From Alphaproteobacteria bacterium (lineage in GTDB: Bacteria > Pseudomonadota > Alphaproteobacteria > DSM-16000 > Inquilinaceae): a DNA stretch of 64,000 nucleotides. Shown here piece by piece: positions 1 through 9,180 of the stretch. The stretch's first letter is position 1; every line of letters begins with the position of its first letter. The notes beneath the pieces were generated by a model. That model had not been told where the DNA came from. It did not search any database and saw nothing but the letters and a program-made list of their open reading frames with translations. Location: the NCBI GenBank assembly GCA_028284045.1, contig JANQSN010000013.1, positions 20,689 through 84,688 on the forward strand. Reading direction: 5' to 3'. The translations under genes and the position numbers were made by a program.

Positions 1-1116
1 CTTGTCGGCGAAGGCGTCGACGGCGAGCTGGGCCTCTCGGTCGACCCGGATGCGCAGCGACTCCAGCATCGCCGCGTCGCTCTGCAGCGCGGAAAAATCC
101 AAAATCTCGCCGATCAGCTTGAACAGGCGCAGCGCGCTGACATGGATATCGCGGGCGTAGTTGGCGTAGCGGGTATCGCCGACCGGTCCGTGCAGCTCCG
201 ACTTCAGCACCTCCGCGAAGCCGATGATGGCGTTCAGCGGCGTACGCAGCTCATGGCTCATCGAGGCCAGGAACCGGCCCTTCGACAGGCTGCTCTCCCG
301 CGCGTCGATCAGCGCGCGTTCCAGCTCCTCGTTCTGGTCGCGCAGCGTGGTCAGCGCCTGGCTCAACCGCAGCTCCGACCGGTGGGCGCGCTGCAGCGTG
401 GCGATCTGGTGGGAGATGTCGGTGCCGCTGCCGCGATAGCCGAGGAACGCGCCGCTGTCCTGGTCGAACACCGGCACGCCGCTGACCAGATGCGTCAGCG
501 TCGAGCCGTCCGGCCGCTCGATGACGAAGTCGAGATCGCGGAACGGCTGGCGGGACCGGAACACGGCCAGCTCGCTCAGCCGTTCGGCGTCCTGCTCGAC
601 CAGGCGGCCCAGCGTGCCGAGATCCTTGCCGAGCAGCGAGACCGTCGGCCGGCCGAGCATCGCGCCCAAGCGGTCGGAGACGAAGGTCAGCTCCCCCGAC
701 GCCGTCACCTCCCACACCCAGTCGGCCGCGCAGGACAGGAAGTCGCGCAGCCGCTCCTCCGCCTGATGGGCGCGCTCGATGCGGTCGACCCAGGCGGTGA
801 TGTCGTCGACCAGCACGATGAACAGGGCATCGCTGCCCGACGTCGTCGCCAGCGGCAGGCAGGTCAGGTCGACCGCGCCATGTTCCTCGTCCAGCGTGAC
901 GCGGGCGCACATCAGCCCGCCGCCATTGGTGCGCGCCAGCGCGTCGCCGACCTGGGCGCGGAAGGCGGCGAGCCGGCCGTTGCTCTCGTCCTCCAGATCG
1001 GCGATCTGCAGAAGCTGGCGGAACGGCCCGTTGGAGAACAGAAGGTTGGCGCCCGCGTCGAGGATCGTCAGCGGCGGCATGGCGATATCGAGCAGCCGGG
1101 CGACGTCGCCGCTCAT
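1..1116 (-). CDS. PAS-domain sensor histidine kinase (C-terminus beyond window)
   Basis: This gene reads leftwards and runs off the left edge, so only about the first 372 residues are present. They hold two PAS-like regions, the second recognisable around the stretch DFLSCAADWVWEVTASG. A HisKA dimerisation/phosphoacceptor helix follows with SHELRTPLNAIIGFAE, whose His is the expected autophosphorylation site. The HATPase domain must lie outside the window. No membrane segment is visible, so the kinase is probably cytoplasmic. The start at ATG 1116 follows the DUF2336 stop by 61 bases, and the two are probably co-transcribed. The H-box is almost identical to that of the kinase next to kaiC at 10592-12517, so the two may be paralogues. 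The signal sensed and the partner regulator are unknown. Confidence 0.85.
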   Translation of the reverse strand, partial: MSGDVARLLDIAMPPLTILDAGANLLFSNGPFRQLLQIADLEDESNGRLAAFRAQVGDALARTNGGGLMCARVTLDEEHGAVDLTCLPLATTSGSDALFIVLVDDITAWVDRIERAHQAEERLRDFLSCAADWVWEVTASGELTFVSDRLGAMLGRPTVSLLGKDLGTLGRLVEQDAERLSELAVFRSRQPFRDLDFVIERPDGSTLTHLVSGVPVFDQDSGAFLGYRGSGTDISHQIATLQRAHRSELRLSQALTTLRDQNEELERALIDARESSLSKGRFLASMSHELRTPLNAIIGFAEVLKSELHGPVGDTRYANYARDIHVSALRLFKLIGEILDFSALQSDAAMLESLRIRVDREAQLAVDAFADK

Positions 1117-1177
1117 CGCGCCCTCCCCCCGCCGCGAACCGGCGGCGACGCCTGTGCCTGCGCGGGCCCGAAGCGGC

Positions 1178-2359
1178 TCATCGGGCGAGTCCGGGGCCAT
1201 CGGCGGTCACCGTCTCGGAAAGGCGGACACGGTCCATGCGCTCGACGGCGTCGAGATAATCCGGGTGACGCCGCCAGAAGGCCAGCATCCGCTGCGCGCG
1301 ATCCGGCCGGGTCTGCTCGAACAACGTCATCAGCGATTCCAGGCGCCGCGGCGCCACCGTCGCCCCGCCGCGTCCGCCCGACGACATCAGCAGGTAGAGC
1401 GTGCCGAAATCGGAACGTTCGATCCGGCAGGCACGGCAGAGGATCGCCAGGCTCTCACCGTCGCCGTCCAGCACGATCCGCCGGGCGACCGGCGACGGCA
1501 GCCGGGCGAACCGCGCCAGCGCCTCCACGAACACCGGGACCCGGCCGGTGCGCAACAGCCGGATCAGCAGCGCCGGCGTCACGCGCTCCTGCTCACCCAG
1601 CGAGGTTGCCAGCCGCCCGGCGGCGATCCCCAACCCCTCGCCGCTGCCGGCCGCGGGGGGCGGCCGCTCGGCCAGATCGAGGCTGGAGCCTTCCAGCGCG
1701 TCGTCGAGGTCCTCGTGACGGATCGGAAAGCGCTGCAGGATGAACCGGCGCAGCGCCGCACCGACATGCCAGTAGAGCTTCATCGCCAGCCCCGCCGGCA
1801 GGTCGGCGCGCGACAGCAGCGGGCGTTGGAAGCGGTCGACATGCTGCGCTTCCGCGACGAGATAGTGCATCGCCGCATCGGACAGCGTGGCGGAGGCATT
1901 GCCCAACAGGCCCTCGATGACATCGCCGTCGCCGGTCGCCACCAGGGCGTCGCTGACCGCCGCACTCAAAGACTGGCGCAGCGCGATGGCCAAGTGGTGC
2001 TCGCGCCCCCGTTGGCGAATCACCTCGATCAGGTCGGGATCGCGCATCACCTCGCTGTGCATCAGGATCGGCCGGGCGATCTCGATATCGTCGTTGGCGA
2101 GCAGGGTGACCAGCTCGCGCGGCGCCTCGTCGATTCGGGACAGCCGCTCCGCGACTTCGCGGCGTACGGCCATCTCTACTTCCTGGACGAGATCACCAAG
2201 TATTCCGACGATCAGCGATCGTTCACGATCGCTCAGCCGCGCGTCATCGCGCAGGAAAAGATCGCAGACACTTTCGAACAACAACTCACGGCTCTCGCGG
2301 CGCCTGTCTTGCGCGAGATTAAGCAGGTCCACGATCCCATCGTCGTCTTCCAGGGCCAT
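1178..2359 (-). CDS. DUF2336 domain-containing protein
   Basis: The product is a 393-residue cytoplasmic protein, largely helical, with no signal peptide or membrane segment. Features such as the N-terminal helices (LLNLAQDRRRESRELLFESV) and the central region with DPDLIEVIRQRGREHHLAIA match the DUF2336 family, a set of HEAT-like alphaproteobacterial proteins of unknown biochemical role. In some alphaproteobacteria they sit beside signalling genes, and here a sensor kinase follows 61 bases downstream. The C-terminal region (EQTRPDRAQRMLAFWRRHPD) is also typical. The upstream gap of 335 bases leaves room for an own promoter. Family assignment comes from recognised sequence style, and the function is unknown. 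Confidence 0.75.
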   Translation of the reverse strand: MALEDDDGIVDLLNLAQDRRRESRELLFESVCDLFLRDDARLSDRERSLIVGILGDLVQEVEMAVRREVAERLSRIDEAPRELVTLLANDDIEIARPILMHSEVMRDPDLIEVIRQRGREHHLAIALRQSLSAAVSDALVATGDGDVIEGLLGNASATLSDAAMHYLVAEAQHVDRFQRPLLSRADLPAGLAMKLYWHVGAALRRFILQRFPIRHEDLDDALEGSSLDLAERPPPAAGSGEGLGIAAGRLATSLGEQERVTPALLIRLLRTGRVPVFVEALARFARLPSPVARRIVLDGDGESLAILCRACRIERSDFGTLYLLMSSGGRGGATVAPRRLESLMTLFEQTRPDRAQRMLAFWRRHPDYLDAVERMDRVRLSETVTADGPGLAR

Positions 2360-2694
2360 ACGCCCGGCACTCCGTCACGACCCCCTGTGCGGTGCAACCG
2401 TTCGCACCGGGTTTCGCTGGTGTCGGGGCAGCCACGCCGCTCGGTGCCGCGGCCGCCGACGATGCTGCCCCGCAGCGGCCGAATCAATAGAACCGTGTCG
2501 GTTTACCGGAATCCTGTAAAGGGTGATCTGCTAAAAAGTGTCGATCATTCCAGGTCGGCGCGATCGCAAGGACTCGTGACCGGTCGATCCATGAACTTCG
2601 AGGGCGCAGGGCTTGCGCCTTATCTGAGACCTGTCGCCTGGCGCACAATCATATATCGACTCGACCGTGGGACGTCGGCCCACAATTGGCGAGA
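2360..2694. other. Intergenic region, no gene seen
   Basis: These 335 bases separate the pentapeptide-repeat gene from the DUF2336 gene, both on the minus strand. They are somewhat richer in A and T than the flanks around 2500-2540 and 2640-2700. This would suit a minus-strand promoter for the DUF2336-kinase pair. I could not identify a confident promoter, terminator hairpin or RNA gene in it. Confidence 0.5.
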
Positions 2695-3300
2695 TTAGCT
2701 CTTCGGATTGGGCAAAACGCAGCCCAGCACAGCATGCAGTGTCACCGGATCGATGATGCAGCCGCGAAGATTGGCGCGCCACAGGTCGGCCCCGTCGAGG
2801 ACGGCGCCGATGAAACGGCTATCGCGCAGGTCGCTGTCGGACAGATCGGCCTCGGTCAGCCGTGCCCCGGTGAAGTCGGCACCGATCATCGTCGCCGCGG
2901 ACAGGTTGGTGCGCTCCAGGACCGCTCCGGCGAAGCCGACGCCCGTCAGATCGGCCTGCGAGAGATCGGCATCCGTCAGATCGACGCCGGTAAGGTCAAG
3001 CTCGCTCAAGTCCAAGCCGGACAGATCGGCGCGCCGGCCGTCCGCCTCGCCGCGCAGCCAGGCATGGTGGCCGGCCAGCGCGCGCAGCAGATGGCGCCGC
3101 TTCGCCGACTGGTCCTTCGCCTCTTCCGCTTCGGCGGTGCTGCGGTCGACGATGCGGGTGTTGCTGGGCAGCCGCGCGCACAGATAGCGCACGCGAAGCT
3201 GACGCCGGGCCTCCTGCTCGCTCTTGGCGACGATCTCGCCGATCTCGGGCGGGGCGCCGGGATGCAAACGCAGCTCGTAGAGATAGGTGTGGGCAGTCAT
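2695..3300 (-). CDS. Pentapeptide-repeat protein
   Basis: The product is a 201-residue protein. The first 90 residues are a non-repetitive, charged region (MTAHTYLYELRLHPG at the start). The rest is a run of pentapeptide repeats of the A(D/N)LXX type, for example ADLSGLDLSELDLTGVDLTDADL and ADLSDSDLRDS. Such repeats fold as a right-handed quadrilateral beta-helix and usually act in protein or DNA-mimic interactions. The ATG at 3300 was preferred over one 22 codons upstream because the upstream part is Pro/Gly/Arg-rich and unlike a protein start. The gene lies in the minus-strand block between the degenerate HPt-receiver gene and DUF2336. The cellular target is not known. Confidence 0.8.
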   Translation of the reverse strand: MTAHTYLYELRLHPGAPPEIGEIVAKSEQEARRQLRVRYLCARLPSNTRIVDRSTAEAEEAKDQSAKRRHLLRALAGHHAWLRGEADGRRADLSGLDLSELDLTGVDLTDADLSQADLTGVGFAGAVLERTNLSAATMIGADFTGARLTEADLSDSDLRDSRFIGAVLDGADLWRANLRGCIIDPVTLHAVLGCVLPNPKS

Positions 3301-3372
3301 CGCACCGGGGTGTGGCTGGAGGGAGGGGAGGCACCGGCCGGCAGGCGCGCCGGCGCGGCCGGCCAACGAGCG

Positions 3373-4182
3373 CTACAACAGGAAGTGGTAGCTGAGCGCG
3401 GCGGCGAGGTCGTCGCCGAAGCGCTCGTTCTTGCGGATCACCGGGATGTGCTGGGGCAACGTGTTCAGCGTCTCGTTGCCCTTCGACAGGCTGGTGATCA
3501 CGGCCACGGGAATGTTGCGGGTTTCCGGCATGTGGGTCAGCGCCATGGCGAGATCCAACCCCGACAGGCCGGGCATCACCGCGGAGATGATCATCATGTC
3601 GGGCTTGGTGTGCACCGCATGCTCCAGGGCGGCGACGGTCGAGGTGCACAGGCCGACCCGATAGCCGCAGGCCTGCAGCTCGCGCGCGACGAACCGGGTC
3701 TGGGCGCCGTGCAGCATAACCAGCATGACCTCGACGGCGCGGATCTCGATTTCGTCGAAATCCTTCTCGCGCGGCCGCGCCGGCAGCGTCCGGACGATCT
3801 CCGCCGGGTTGCTGTCGGTGGAGATGGCGCCTTCGCCGATGTCGCTGATCGTATCGAGATAGATGCGGATGTCGCCGACCCGCGCCGCCGTCAGGGCATC
3901 GATGGCGGAGGTGTAGTCCTCCAACCGGGCCGCCACCACCTCCAGCAGCGTCAGGCCGAAGTTATGGGCCTGACCCTTGATGGCGAAGGCGAACCGGCGG
4001 ATCGGGTCGAGCGGCGCCTCCTCGTTCAAGCCGTCGGCCAAGCCGCGCGCACCGTCGACGGTGTCGGCGACGAAATCGCCCATCATGTTCTGGACGAGGC
4101 CCAGCGCGGCGCCGGCGTAGATGCCCTGAGAGACGGTGGTAACGGCCATGGCAGAGGTTCCGGATGCAACCTTCGATGGCAT
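3373..4182 (-). CDS. Degenerate HPt-receiver signalling protein
   Basis: This is a 269-residue two-part protein. Residues of about 30-115 resemble an HPt helical bundle (FAIKGQAHNFGLTLLEVVAARLE), but the His expected three residues before the KG is Phe66. Residues of about 150-269 look like a CheY receiver: a hydrophobic first strand, PDMMIISAVMPGLSG, then VITS and a conserved-looking Lys in IRKNE. The phosphoacceptor Asp is Ser200, and the acidic pair after strand 1 is replaced (LVMLHGA). If these alignments hold, neither domain could carry phosphate. An alternative start at ATG 4149 gives 258 residues. It lies 78 bases after treY on the same strand. A non-enzymatic adaptor role is inferred only. 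Confidence 0.65.
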   Translation of the reverse strand: MPSKVASGTSAMAVTTVSQGIYAGAALGLVQNMMGDFVADTVDGARGLADGLNEEAPLDPIRRFAFAIKGQAHNFGLTLLEVVAARLEDYTSAIDALTAARVGDIRIYLDTISDIGEGAISTDSNPAEIVRTLPARPREKDFDEIEIRAVEVMLVMLHGAQTRFVARELQACGYRVGLCTSTVAALEHAVHTKPDMMIISAVMPGLSGLDLAMALTHMPETRNIPVAVITSLSKGNETLNTLPQHIPVIRKNERFGDDLAAALSYHFLL

Positions 4183-4260
4183 GAGCGGGATCGCGAGCGG
4201 CCAACGATCGCTCCCCGCCGGTTAAGGATTGGATAATGGCGCCGCCGGGTCGGCGGGCCG

Positions 4261-7248
4261 TCAGCCCCCGGCGGGCTCGGAGATCAGGACAGCCACCGGC
4301 AGCCGGGCCAGCAGATCGGCGACCCGCAGCCGCTCCGCGACGCCGTGGCGGCTCGCCGTCAGGCAATCGGTCAGCGCGCCGCCCACCGTGACGGCTTCCG
4401 GCAGGACGACGGCGGTGTCGCCCCAAGCGGTCGCCGGCACCAGCGGCAAATCGCCGTCGCCGATCAGCCCGGCCACCAGCCGCGGTACCACGACGACCAG
4501 CACCGTCGTGTCGATCACCCGGGCGAAGGCGACCACCCGGTCGCCCTGGGCACCTACTACCTCCAACGGTTCGTAGTCGCCGTCGGTGAAGACCAACGGG
4601 GCCTCGCGGCGCAGCCGCAACAGGCGCGACAGGATGAAGGTCTTCAGCCGGCCGTCGCGCCACTGGCCCAGGAGCCGCGCCAGATCGGCGTCGTAGATCG
4701 GCCCTTCCAACGCGGCCAGCGTCTCGCAGCGCTGGGCGAAGTCCACCGGCCGCCGGTTGTCCGGGTCGACCAGCGAAAGATCCCAAAGCTCGGTGCCCTG
4801 ATAGAGATCCGGGATGCCGGGCACGGTCATCTTCAACGCGGTCTGCACCAAGCCGTTCAACGCCCCCGGGGCGGCGATCGTCGCCTCGAAGCGCGACACG
4901 TCGGCAAGAAAGGACGCGCTGCGCGCCGGGTCCAGCACGGCGCGCACGAAGCCTTCCACCGCGTCCTCGTAGTCCGCATTCGGCAGCGTCCAGGACGACA
5001 CCAGCTTCGCCTCGCGCACCGCCTTGATCATGTATTGCACCAGCCGGTCGGCGTAGGCGGCCAGCGCGGCCGGATCGGCATCGCCCTGGCCCAGCGGCCA
5101 GGCGCCGACCAGGACCTGATAGAACAGGTACTCGTCGTTGCGCGTCGGCCAGACCTCGTCGCCGCTCTGCCGGCGCTTCGCCGCGTTCAGCTCCATCCAG
5201 CGGTCGACGCGGGCCGACCATTCCGCGGCATGCTCGGTGATCGCGTCGATGCGCACGCGGGTGTCCTCGCCGCGCTTGTGGTCATGGGTCGCGGTCGCCA
5301 GCAGCGTATAGGGGTGGTGGCGCAGCCGGTCCTGGTTCAGCCGATGGAAGGCGGCGACGGAGATGCCGAAGCGGCCCGGCTCGCCGCCGACCTCGTTCAG
5401 CGACACCAGGCGGTAGTAGCGGTAGAAGGCGGTGTCCTCGATCGCCTTGGCCATCACCGGACCGGTGAACTGCTGAAACTTCATCGCGGTCTTCAGAACT
5501 TCCCGACGGCGGTAGCCGGACCCGCGCTCGCGCGCCAGATCGGTCGTCAGCACCGCATGGAGGAAGTTCAGCACGCCGGGATCGCCGGTCCGCCCCACCA
5601 TCTCCCGCCGCGCCCGGGCGAAGGCCCAGTCGAGATCGCGCCGATCTTCCTCCGTCACCCCGCGGTCGCTGATATAGGTGCGGTAGACGGGGAAATGCGA
5701 CACCACGCTGACCAGCGCCTCCTTCACGCCGGGCAGCGTGAAGTCGCGGGTCAGCCAGGATTGCCGCGCCAGCTCGTGCAGGTCGGAGGCGAGAACGGTG
5801 AACTCGCTGGCCAGGATCGTACCCACGACCTGGCGCTTGGCGGCCAGCGCCACCTGCTCCAGATCGCTCGGCTGGCCGAGCACCCGCTCATAGAGCTGCG
5901 TCATCGGCTGTTCCGCCGCGGGATCGACGAACAGCCCGTTCAGGAGGTTCATCACCTCATAGCCGGTGGTGCCGTCGATCGGCCAATCCGGGCGCAGCCG
6001 CTCGTGCCGGGCGAGGATCTTCTCCACCAGCAGGTAGAAGGGATGGGTGCGCTCGCGCAGCGTCAGCCCGCCCCCGACCGCGGCTCCCCGCGCAGCCGGC
6101 CCCCGCGCGACCGGCAGGGTGGCGCCGATCTCGCGCTGCATGACCAGATAGGCGGCGCGGTCTTGCAGCTTGCGGCAATAGGCTTCCGGGTCGAACAGCC
6201 CGTCGGTGTGGTCGAGCCGCAGGCCGTGGATGCGCCCTTCGGCGATCAGCCGGAAGACGAGCTGATGGGCGACCTCGAACAGGTCGTCGCGCTCCATGCG
6301 CAAGCCCGCCAGGTCGTTGATGTCGAAGAACCGGCGATAGTTGATCTCCGCCGTGGCGACCCGCCAATAGGCCAGGCGGTAGGACTGGCGCTCCAACAGG
6401 CGGTGCAGGCCGCGCAGGCTGGGCGGATCGCCGGGCGTGCCGTTGACCTGCGCCAGCGCCTCGGTAATCGCCGCCAGGATACCGACATCGGCGGCGGTCA
6501 GCCGGGCCAGCCGGGCCTTCAGCGCGTCGGCCCGGCGATGCACGACCGCCTGCTGGCGCACCGACCGGCGGTTGGGCCGGAGTGCGGCGAACTCCGCGAT
6601 CAGCGCGCCCAGCGCGTCCGACGGCGCGGCCAGGCGCTCGCGCGCCGCCCGCAGCAGGGCCGGATAGTCGCGCAGCGCCAGCGGGAAGCGGTGTTCCCAA
6701 TAGCGCATGTCGAAGCTGCCGCGGTCGCCGTCATAGGCCAGGCGGAGCTGGCCGCTCTCCAACACGATGCCGTAGTGATCGCCGAGGAACGGCACCAGCA
6801 CCTTGCCGCGCAGGCTCGGCTCCGCCGGCGACCAGTCGATGTCGAAGAAGCCGGCGAAGGGGCTGGCCTGGCCCCATTCCAGCACATCCAGCCACCACGG
6901 ATTGTCGGACCCGCCGACGCCCATATGGTTGGGCACGAAATCGGCGATCAGCCCCATCGACTGCTCGGCCAGCGCATCGCCGAGCCGGGCGAAGCTGTCG
7001 GCGGTGCCGATCTCCGGATTGAGGCGGTTGTGATCGGTGATGTCGTAGCCGTGGGTCGACCCCGCGCGGGCGGTCAGGAAGGGCGAGGCGTAGACATGGC
7101 TGATGCCGAGGCGCGCCAGATAGGGCACCAGGTCGGCCGCGTCGTCGAAGGTGAAGCTGCGGTTGAGCTGCAGGCGGTAGGTCGCCCGCGGCACCGCCGG
7201 CGGACCGTCGCGCGCCGGCGCGGCGGAGGTTCCGTCGTCAGGCGTCAT
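4261..7248 (-). CDS. treY: Malto-oligosyltrehalose synthase TreY
   Basis: The 995-residue GH13 enzyme turns the reducing-end alpha-1,4 linkage of maltodextrin into an alpha,alpha-1,1 linkage, giving maltooligosyltrehalose. Diagnostic signatures are the N-terminal SHVYASPFLTARAGSTHGYD, the nucleophile region GLRLDHTDGLFDP, the acid/base region VEKILARHERL, and TATHDHKRGED. Length is at the upper end for the family because of insertions. The ATG at 7248 starts 10 bases after the treZ stop, so the genes are co-translated or tightly coupled. Together with TreZ it makes trehalose from glycogen or maltodextrin, which matters in osmotic, desiccation and carbon-storage physiology. No glycogen debranching gene (glgX/treX) is seen within the window. 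Confidence 0.95.
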   Translation of the reverse strand: MTPDDGTSAAPARDGPPAVPRATYRLQLNRSFTFDDAADLVPYLARLGISHVYASPFLTARAGSTHGYDITDHNRLNPEIGTADSFARLGDALAEQSMGLIADFVPNHMGVGGSDNPWWLDVLEWGQASPFAGFFDIDWSPAEPSLRGKVLVPFLGDHYGIVLESGQLRLAYDGDRGSFDMRYWEHRFPLALRDYPALLRAARERLAAPSDALGALIAEFAALRPNRRSVRQQAVVHRRADALKARLARLTAADVGILAAITEALAQVNGTPGDPPSLRGLHRLLERQSYRLAYWRVATAEINYRRFFDINDLAGLRMERDDLFEVAHQLVFRLIAEGRIHGLRLDHTDGLFDPEAYCRKLQDRAAYLVMQREIGATLPVARGPAARGAAVGGGLTLRERTHPFYLLVEKILARHERLRPDWPIDGTTGYEVMNLLNGLFVDPAAEQPMTQLYERVLGQPSDLEQVALAAKRQVVGTILASEFTVLASDLHELARQSWLTRDFTLPGVKEALVSVVSHFPVYRTYISDRGVTEEDRRDLDWAFARARREMVGRTGDPGVLNFLHAVLTTDLARERGSGYRRREVLKTAMKFQQFTGPVMAKAIEDTAFYRYYRLVSLNEVGGEPGRFGISVAAFHRLNQDRLRHHPYTLLATATHDHKRGEDTRVRIDAITEHAAEWSARVDRWMELNAAKRRQSGDEVWPTRNDEYLFYQVLVGAWPLGQGDADPAALAAYADRLVQYMIKAVREAKLVSSWTLPNADYEDAVEGFVRAVLDPARSASFLADVSRFEATIAAPGALNGLVQTALKMTVPGIPDLYQGTELWDLSLVDPDNRRPVDFAQRCETLAALEGPIYDADLARLLGQWRDGRLKTFILSRLLRLRREAPLVFTDGDYEPLEVVGAQGDRVVAFARVIDTTVLVVVVPRLVAGLIGDGDLPLVPATAWGDTAVVLPEAVTVGGALTDCLTASRHGVAERLRVADLLARLPVAVLISEPAGG

Positions 7249-7258
7249 CGGCGGTCCC

Positions 7259-9115
7259 TCAGCGCTCGGCCGGCTGGTCTTCGATCAGCGCCAATACCGA
7301 CCAGGCCGGCAGGTACCCGGCCTCGCAGTCGCCCAAGAGGCCCGATCCGCTCTGATAGACCGGCCGCCCCATCGGCCGGCGGCAGCCGTCGCTGCGCGTC
7401 GCGGCCAGATTGGTCACCAGATGCAGGCGCGGGCCGTCCGGCCCGGCGGGCCAGGTGACGGTCAGCCCGCACACCCCCCAGCGGGTGGCCGTGGCGGTGC
7501 CGGGCCGGATCCGGGGGATCAGCGGCACGACCTCCGCACGCCGCACGGCCAACAGGCGGCGGTAGACGTCCAGCCAGGCCTGCGGGCCCGGCATCGAGGC
7601 CGTCGGCCAATCGAGCCTGGAGGCGGCGAAGGTGGTCTCCGCGTTCGGGTCGGGGATGCGCTCCCGGCTTGCCGGATCGGCGAATTCCGGGAAGCGCCCG
7701 AATTCCCGACGCCGGCCGTTGCGCACGGCGTCGGCCAGCGCATCGTGGAAGTCGCAGAAGTAGAGGAAGGGCTGCGTCGCCCCCCATTCCTCCCCCATGA
7801 ACAGGAGCGGGATCGCCGGCGACAGCAGTAGGGCCGCCGCCACCGCCTGCGCCGTCTCCGGCGGCACCAGCCGGGCCAGGCGGTCGCCCCAGGCGCGGTT
7901 GCCCACCTGGTCGTGGTTCTGGGCGAAGGCGACGAAGCCGTCGGGCGGCAGATGGGCCGACGGCTCGCCCCGACGCGCCCCGTCATGGAAGGCGGAGCGG
8001 TCGCCCTGATAGACGAAGCCCTGCGTCAGGGCGCGGCCCAGCAGGCTTGCGGGATCCTTCTGGTAGTCGGCGTAGTAGCCCCCGGCCTCGCCGGTGCCCA
8101 GGACGTGGAAGACGTGGTGGATGTCGTCGTTCCACTGGGCGGTGAAGGCCCGCGGGGCCGCCGGCCGCCCCGCCTTGGCCGGCAGACGGTCGAGGAACCG
8201 CGCCTCGTTGGCGTCGTTCTCCAGCACCAGATGGGCCCGGCGGCCGGGCGACAGCCGGGCACGCACCGTCTCGCCCAACTCGTCGAGGATGTGGCGCGCG
8301 CTCTCGTCGCGGATCGCATGCACCGCGTCGAAGCGCAGCCCGTCGAAGCGGTACTCCTCCAACCAGTAGAGCGCGTTCTCGATGTAGAAGTCGCGCACCG
8401 GCCGGCGCGAGAAGTCGATGGCCGCGCCCCAGGGTGTGTCGAACCGGTCGGTGAAGAAACCCGGCGCATAGGTGTGCAGGTAGTTTCCGTCCGGCCCGAA
8501 ATGATTGTAGACGACGTCGAGAAACATCATCAGCCCGCGGGCATGCGCCTCGTCGACCAGCGTCTTCAGGCTCTCCGGCGACCCGTAGGCGCGATCGGGC
8601 GCGAACATCAAGACGCCGTCATAGCCCCAGTTCCGCCGCCCCGGGAAATCGGCCACCGGCATCAGCTCGACCGCCGTGACGCCGAGGCCGGCCAGGTGGT
8701 CGAGCCGCCGCCGCACGCCGTCGAAGCTGCCGTCCTCGCTGAAGGTGCCGGCGTGCAGCTCGTAGAGGACGGTCTCCTCCCAGGGACGGCCGGTCCAGCC
8801 GCGGGTCTGCCAGCGCATCGCCCGCGGGTCGACCACCACGCTCGGCCCATGGGCGTCGTCGGCCTGGGCGCGCGATGCCGGGTCCGGCACCTCAAGCCCG
8901 TCGTCGAGGCGGTAGCGGTAGCGGCTGCCGGCCCGTGCGGCCGCCGTGGTCAGGGAGAACCAGCCGTCGCCCTCCGACTCCAGCGCCAGCGGGGCGGCGT
9001 CGTCCAGCACCAGCTTCGGCGCCTTCTGGGCCGGCGCCCAGAACCGGAAGCGCACGCGGCCGTCGCGCTCGATTTCCGCGCCGAACGACAGCTTGAAGGC
9101 GTGGGTCTCGGTCAT
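7259..9115 (-). CDS. treZ: Malto-oligosyltrehalose trehalohydrolase TreZ
   Basis: The 618-residue GH13 enzyme releases free trehalose from the maltooligosyltrehalose made by TreY. The N-terminal third carries an E-set/CBM48-like module (VRFRFWAPAQKAPKLVLD). The barrel shows DVVYNHFGPDGNYL, the nucleophile segment FDGLRFDAVHAIRD, the acid residue in LVLENDANEARF and the transition-state pair in FAQNHDQVGNR. The start at ATG 9115 (MTETHAFKLSFG) was chosen over a longer frame reaching 9340, because the extension is Arg/Pro-rich and runs into the preceding gene. It lies between the GH13 gene (65-base gap) and treY (10-base gap) on the same strand. Confidence 0.95.
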   Translation of the reverse strand: MTETHAFKLSFGAEIERDGRVRFRFWAPAQKAPKLVLDDAAPLALESEGDGWFSLTTAAARAGSRYRYRLDDGLEVPDPASRAQADDAHGPSVVVDPRAMRWQTRGWTGRPWEETVLYELHAGTFSEDGSFDGVRRRLDHLAGLGVTAVELMPVADFPGRRNWGYDGVLMFAPDRAYGSPESLKTLVDEAHARGLMMFLDVVYNHFGPDGNYLHTYAPGFFTDRFDTPWGAAIDFSRRPVRDFYIENALYWLEEYRFDGLRFDAVHAIRDESARHILDELGETVRARLSPGRRAHLVLENDANEARFLDRLPAKAGRPAAPRAFTAQWNDDIHHVFHVLGTGEAGGYYADYQKDPASLLGRALTQGFVYQGDRSAFHDGARRGEPSAHLPPDGFVAFAQNHDQVGNRAWGDRLARLVPPETAQAVAAALLLSPAIPLLFMGEEWGATQPFLYFCDFHDALADAVRNGRRREFGRFPEFADPASRERIPDPNAETTFAASRLDWPTASMPGPQAWLDVYRRLLAVRRAEVVPLIPRIRPGTATATRWGVCGLTVTWPAGPDGPRLHLVTNLAATRSDGCRRPMGRPVYQSGSGLLGDCEAGYLPAWSVLALIEDQPAER

Positions 9116-9180
9116 CTCGATCCAGCTCGATGCAAGGGCGGCAGGGGACGCCGGACGGCGTCCTCGGGTCGGGACGGACG

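Noticed and set aside
4345..7458. Long plus-strand open frame of more than 1000 codons opposite treY and treZ
   Set aside because: It is a GC-rich antisense shadow. The translation is Arg/Gln/His/Gly-rich with no domain, while the other strand encodes intact, recognisable enzymes.
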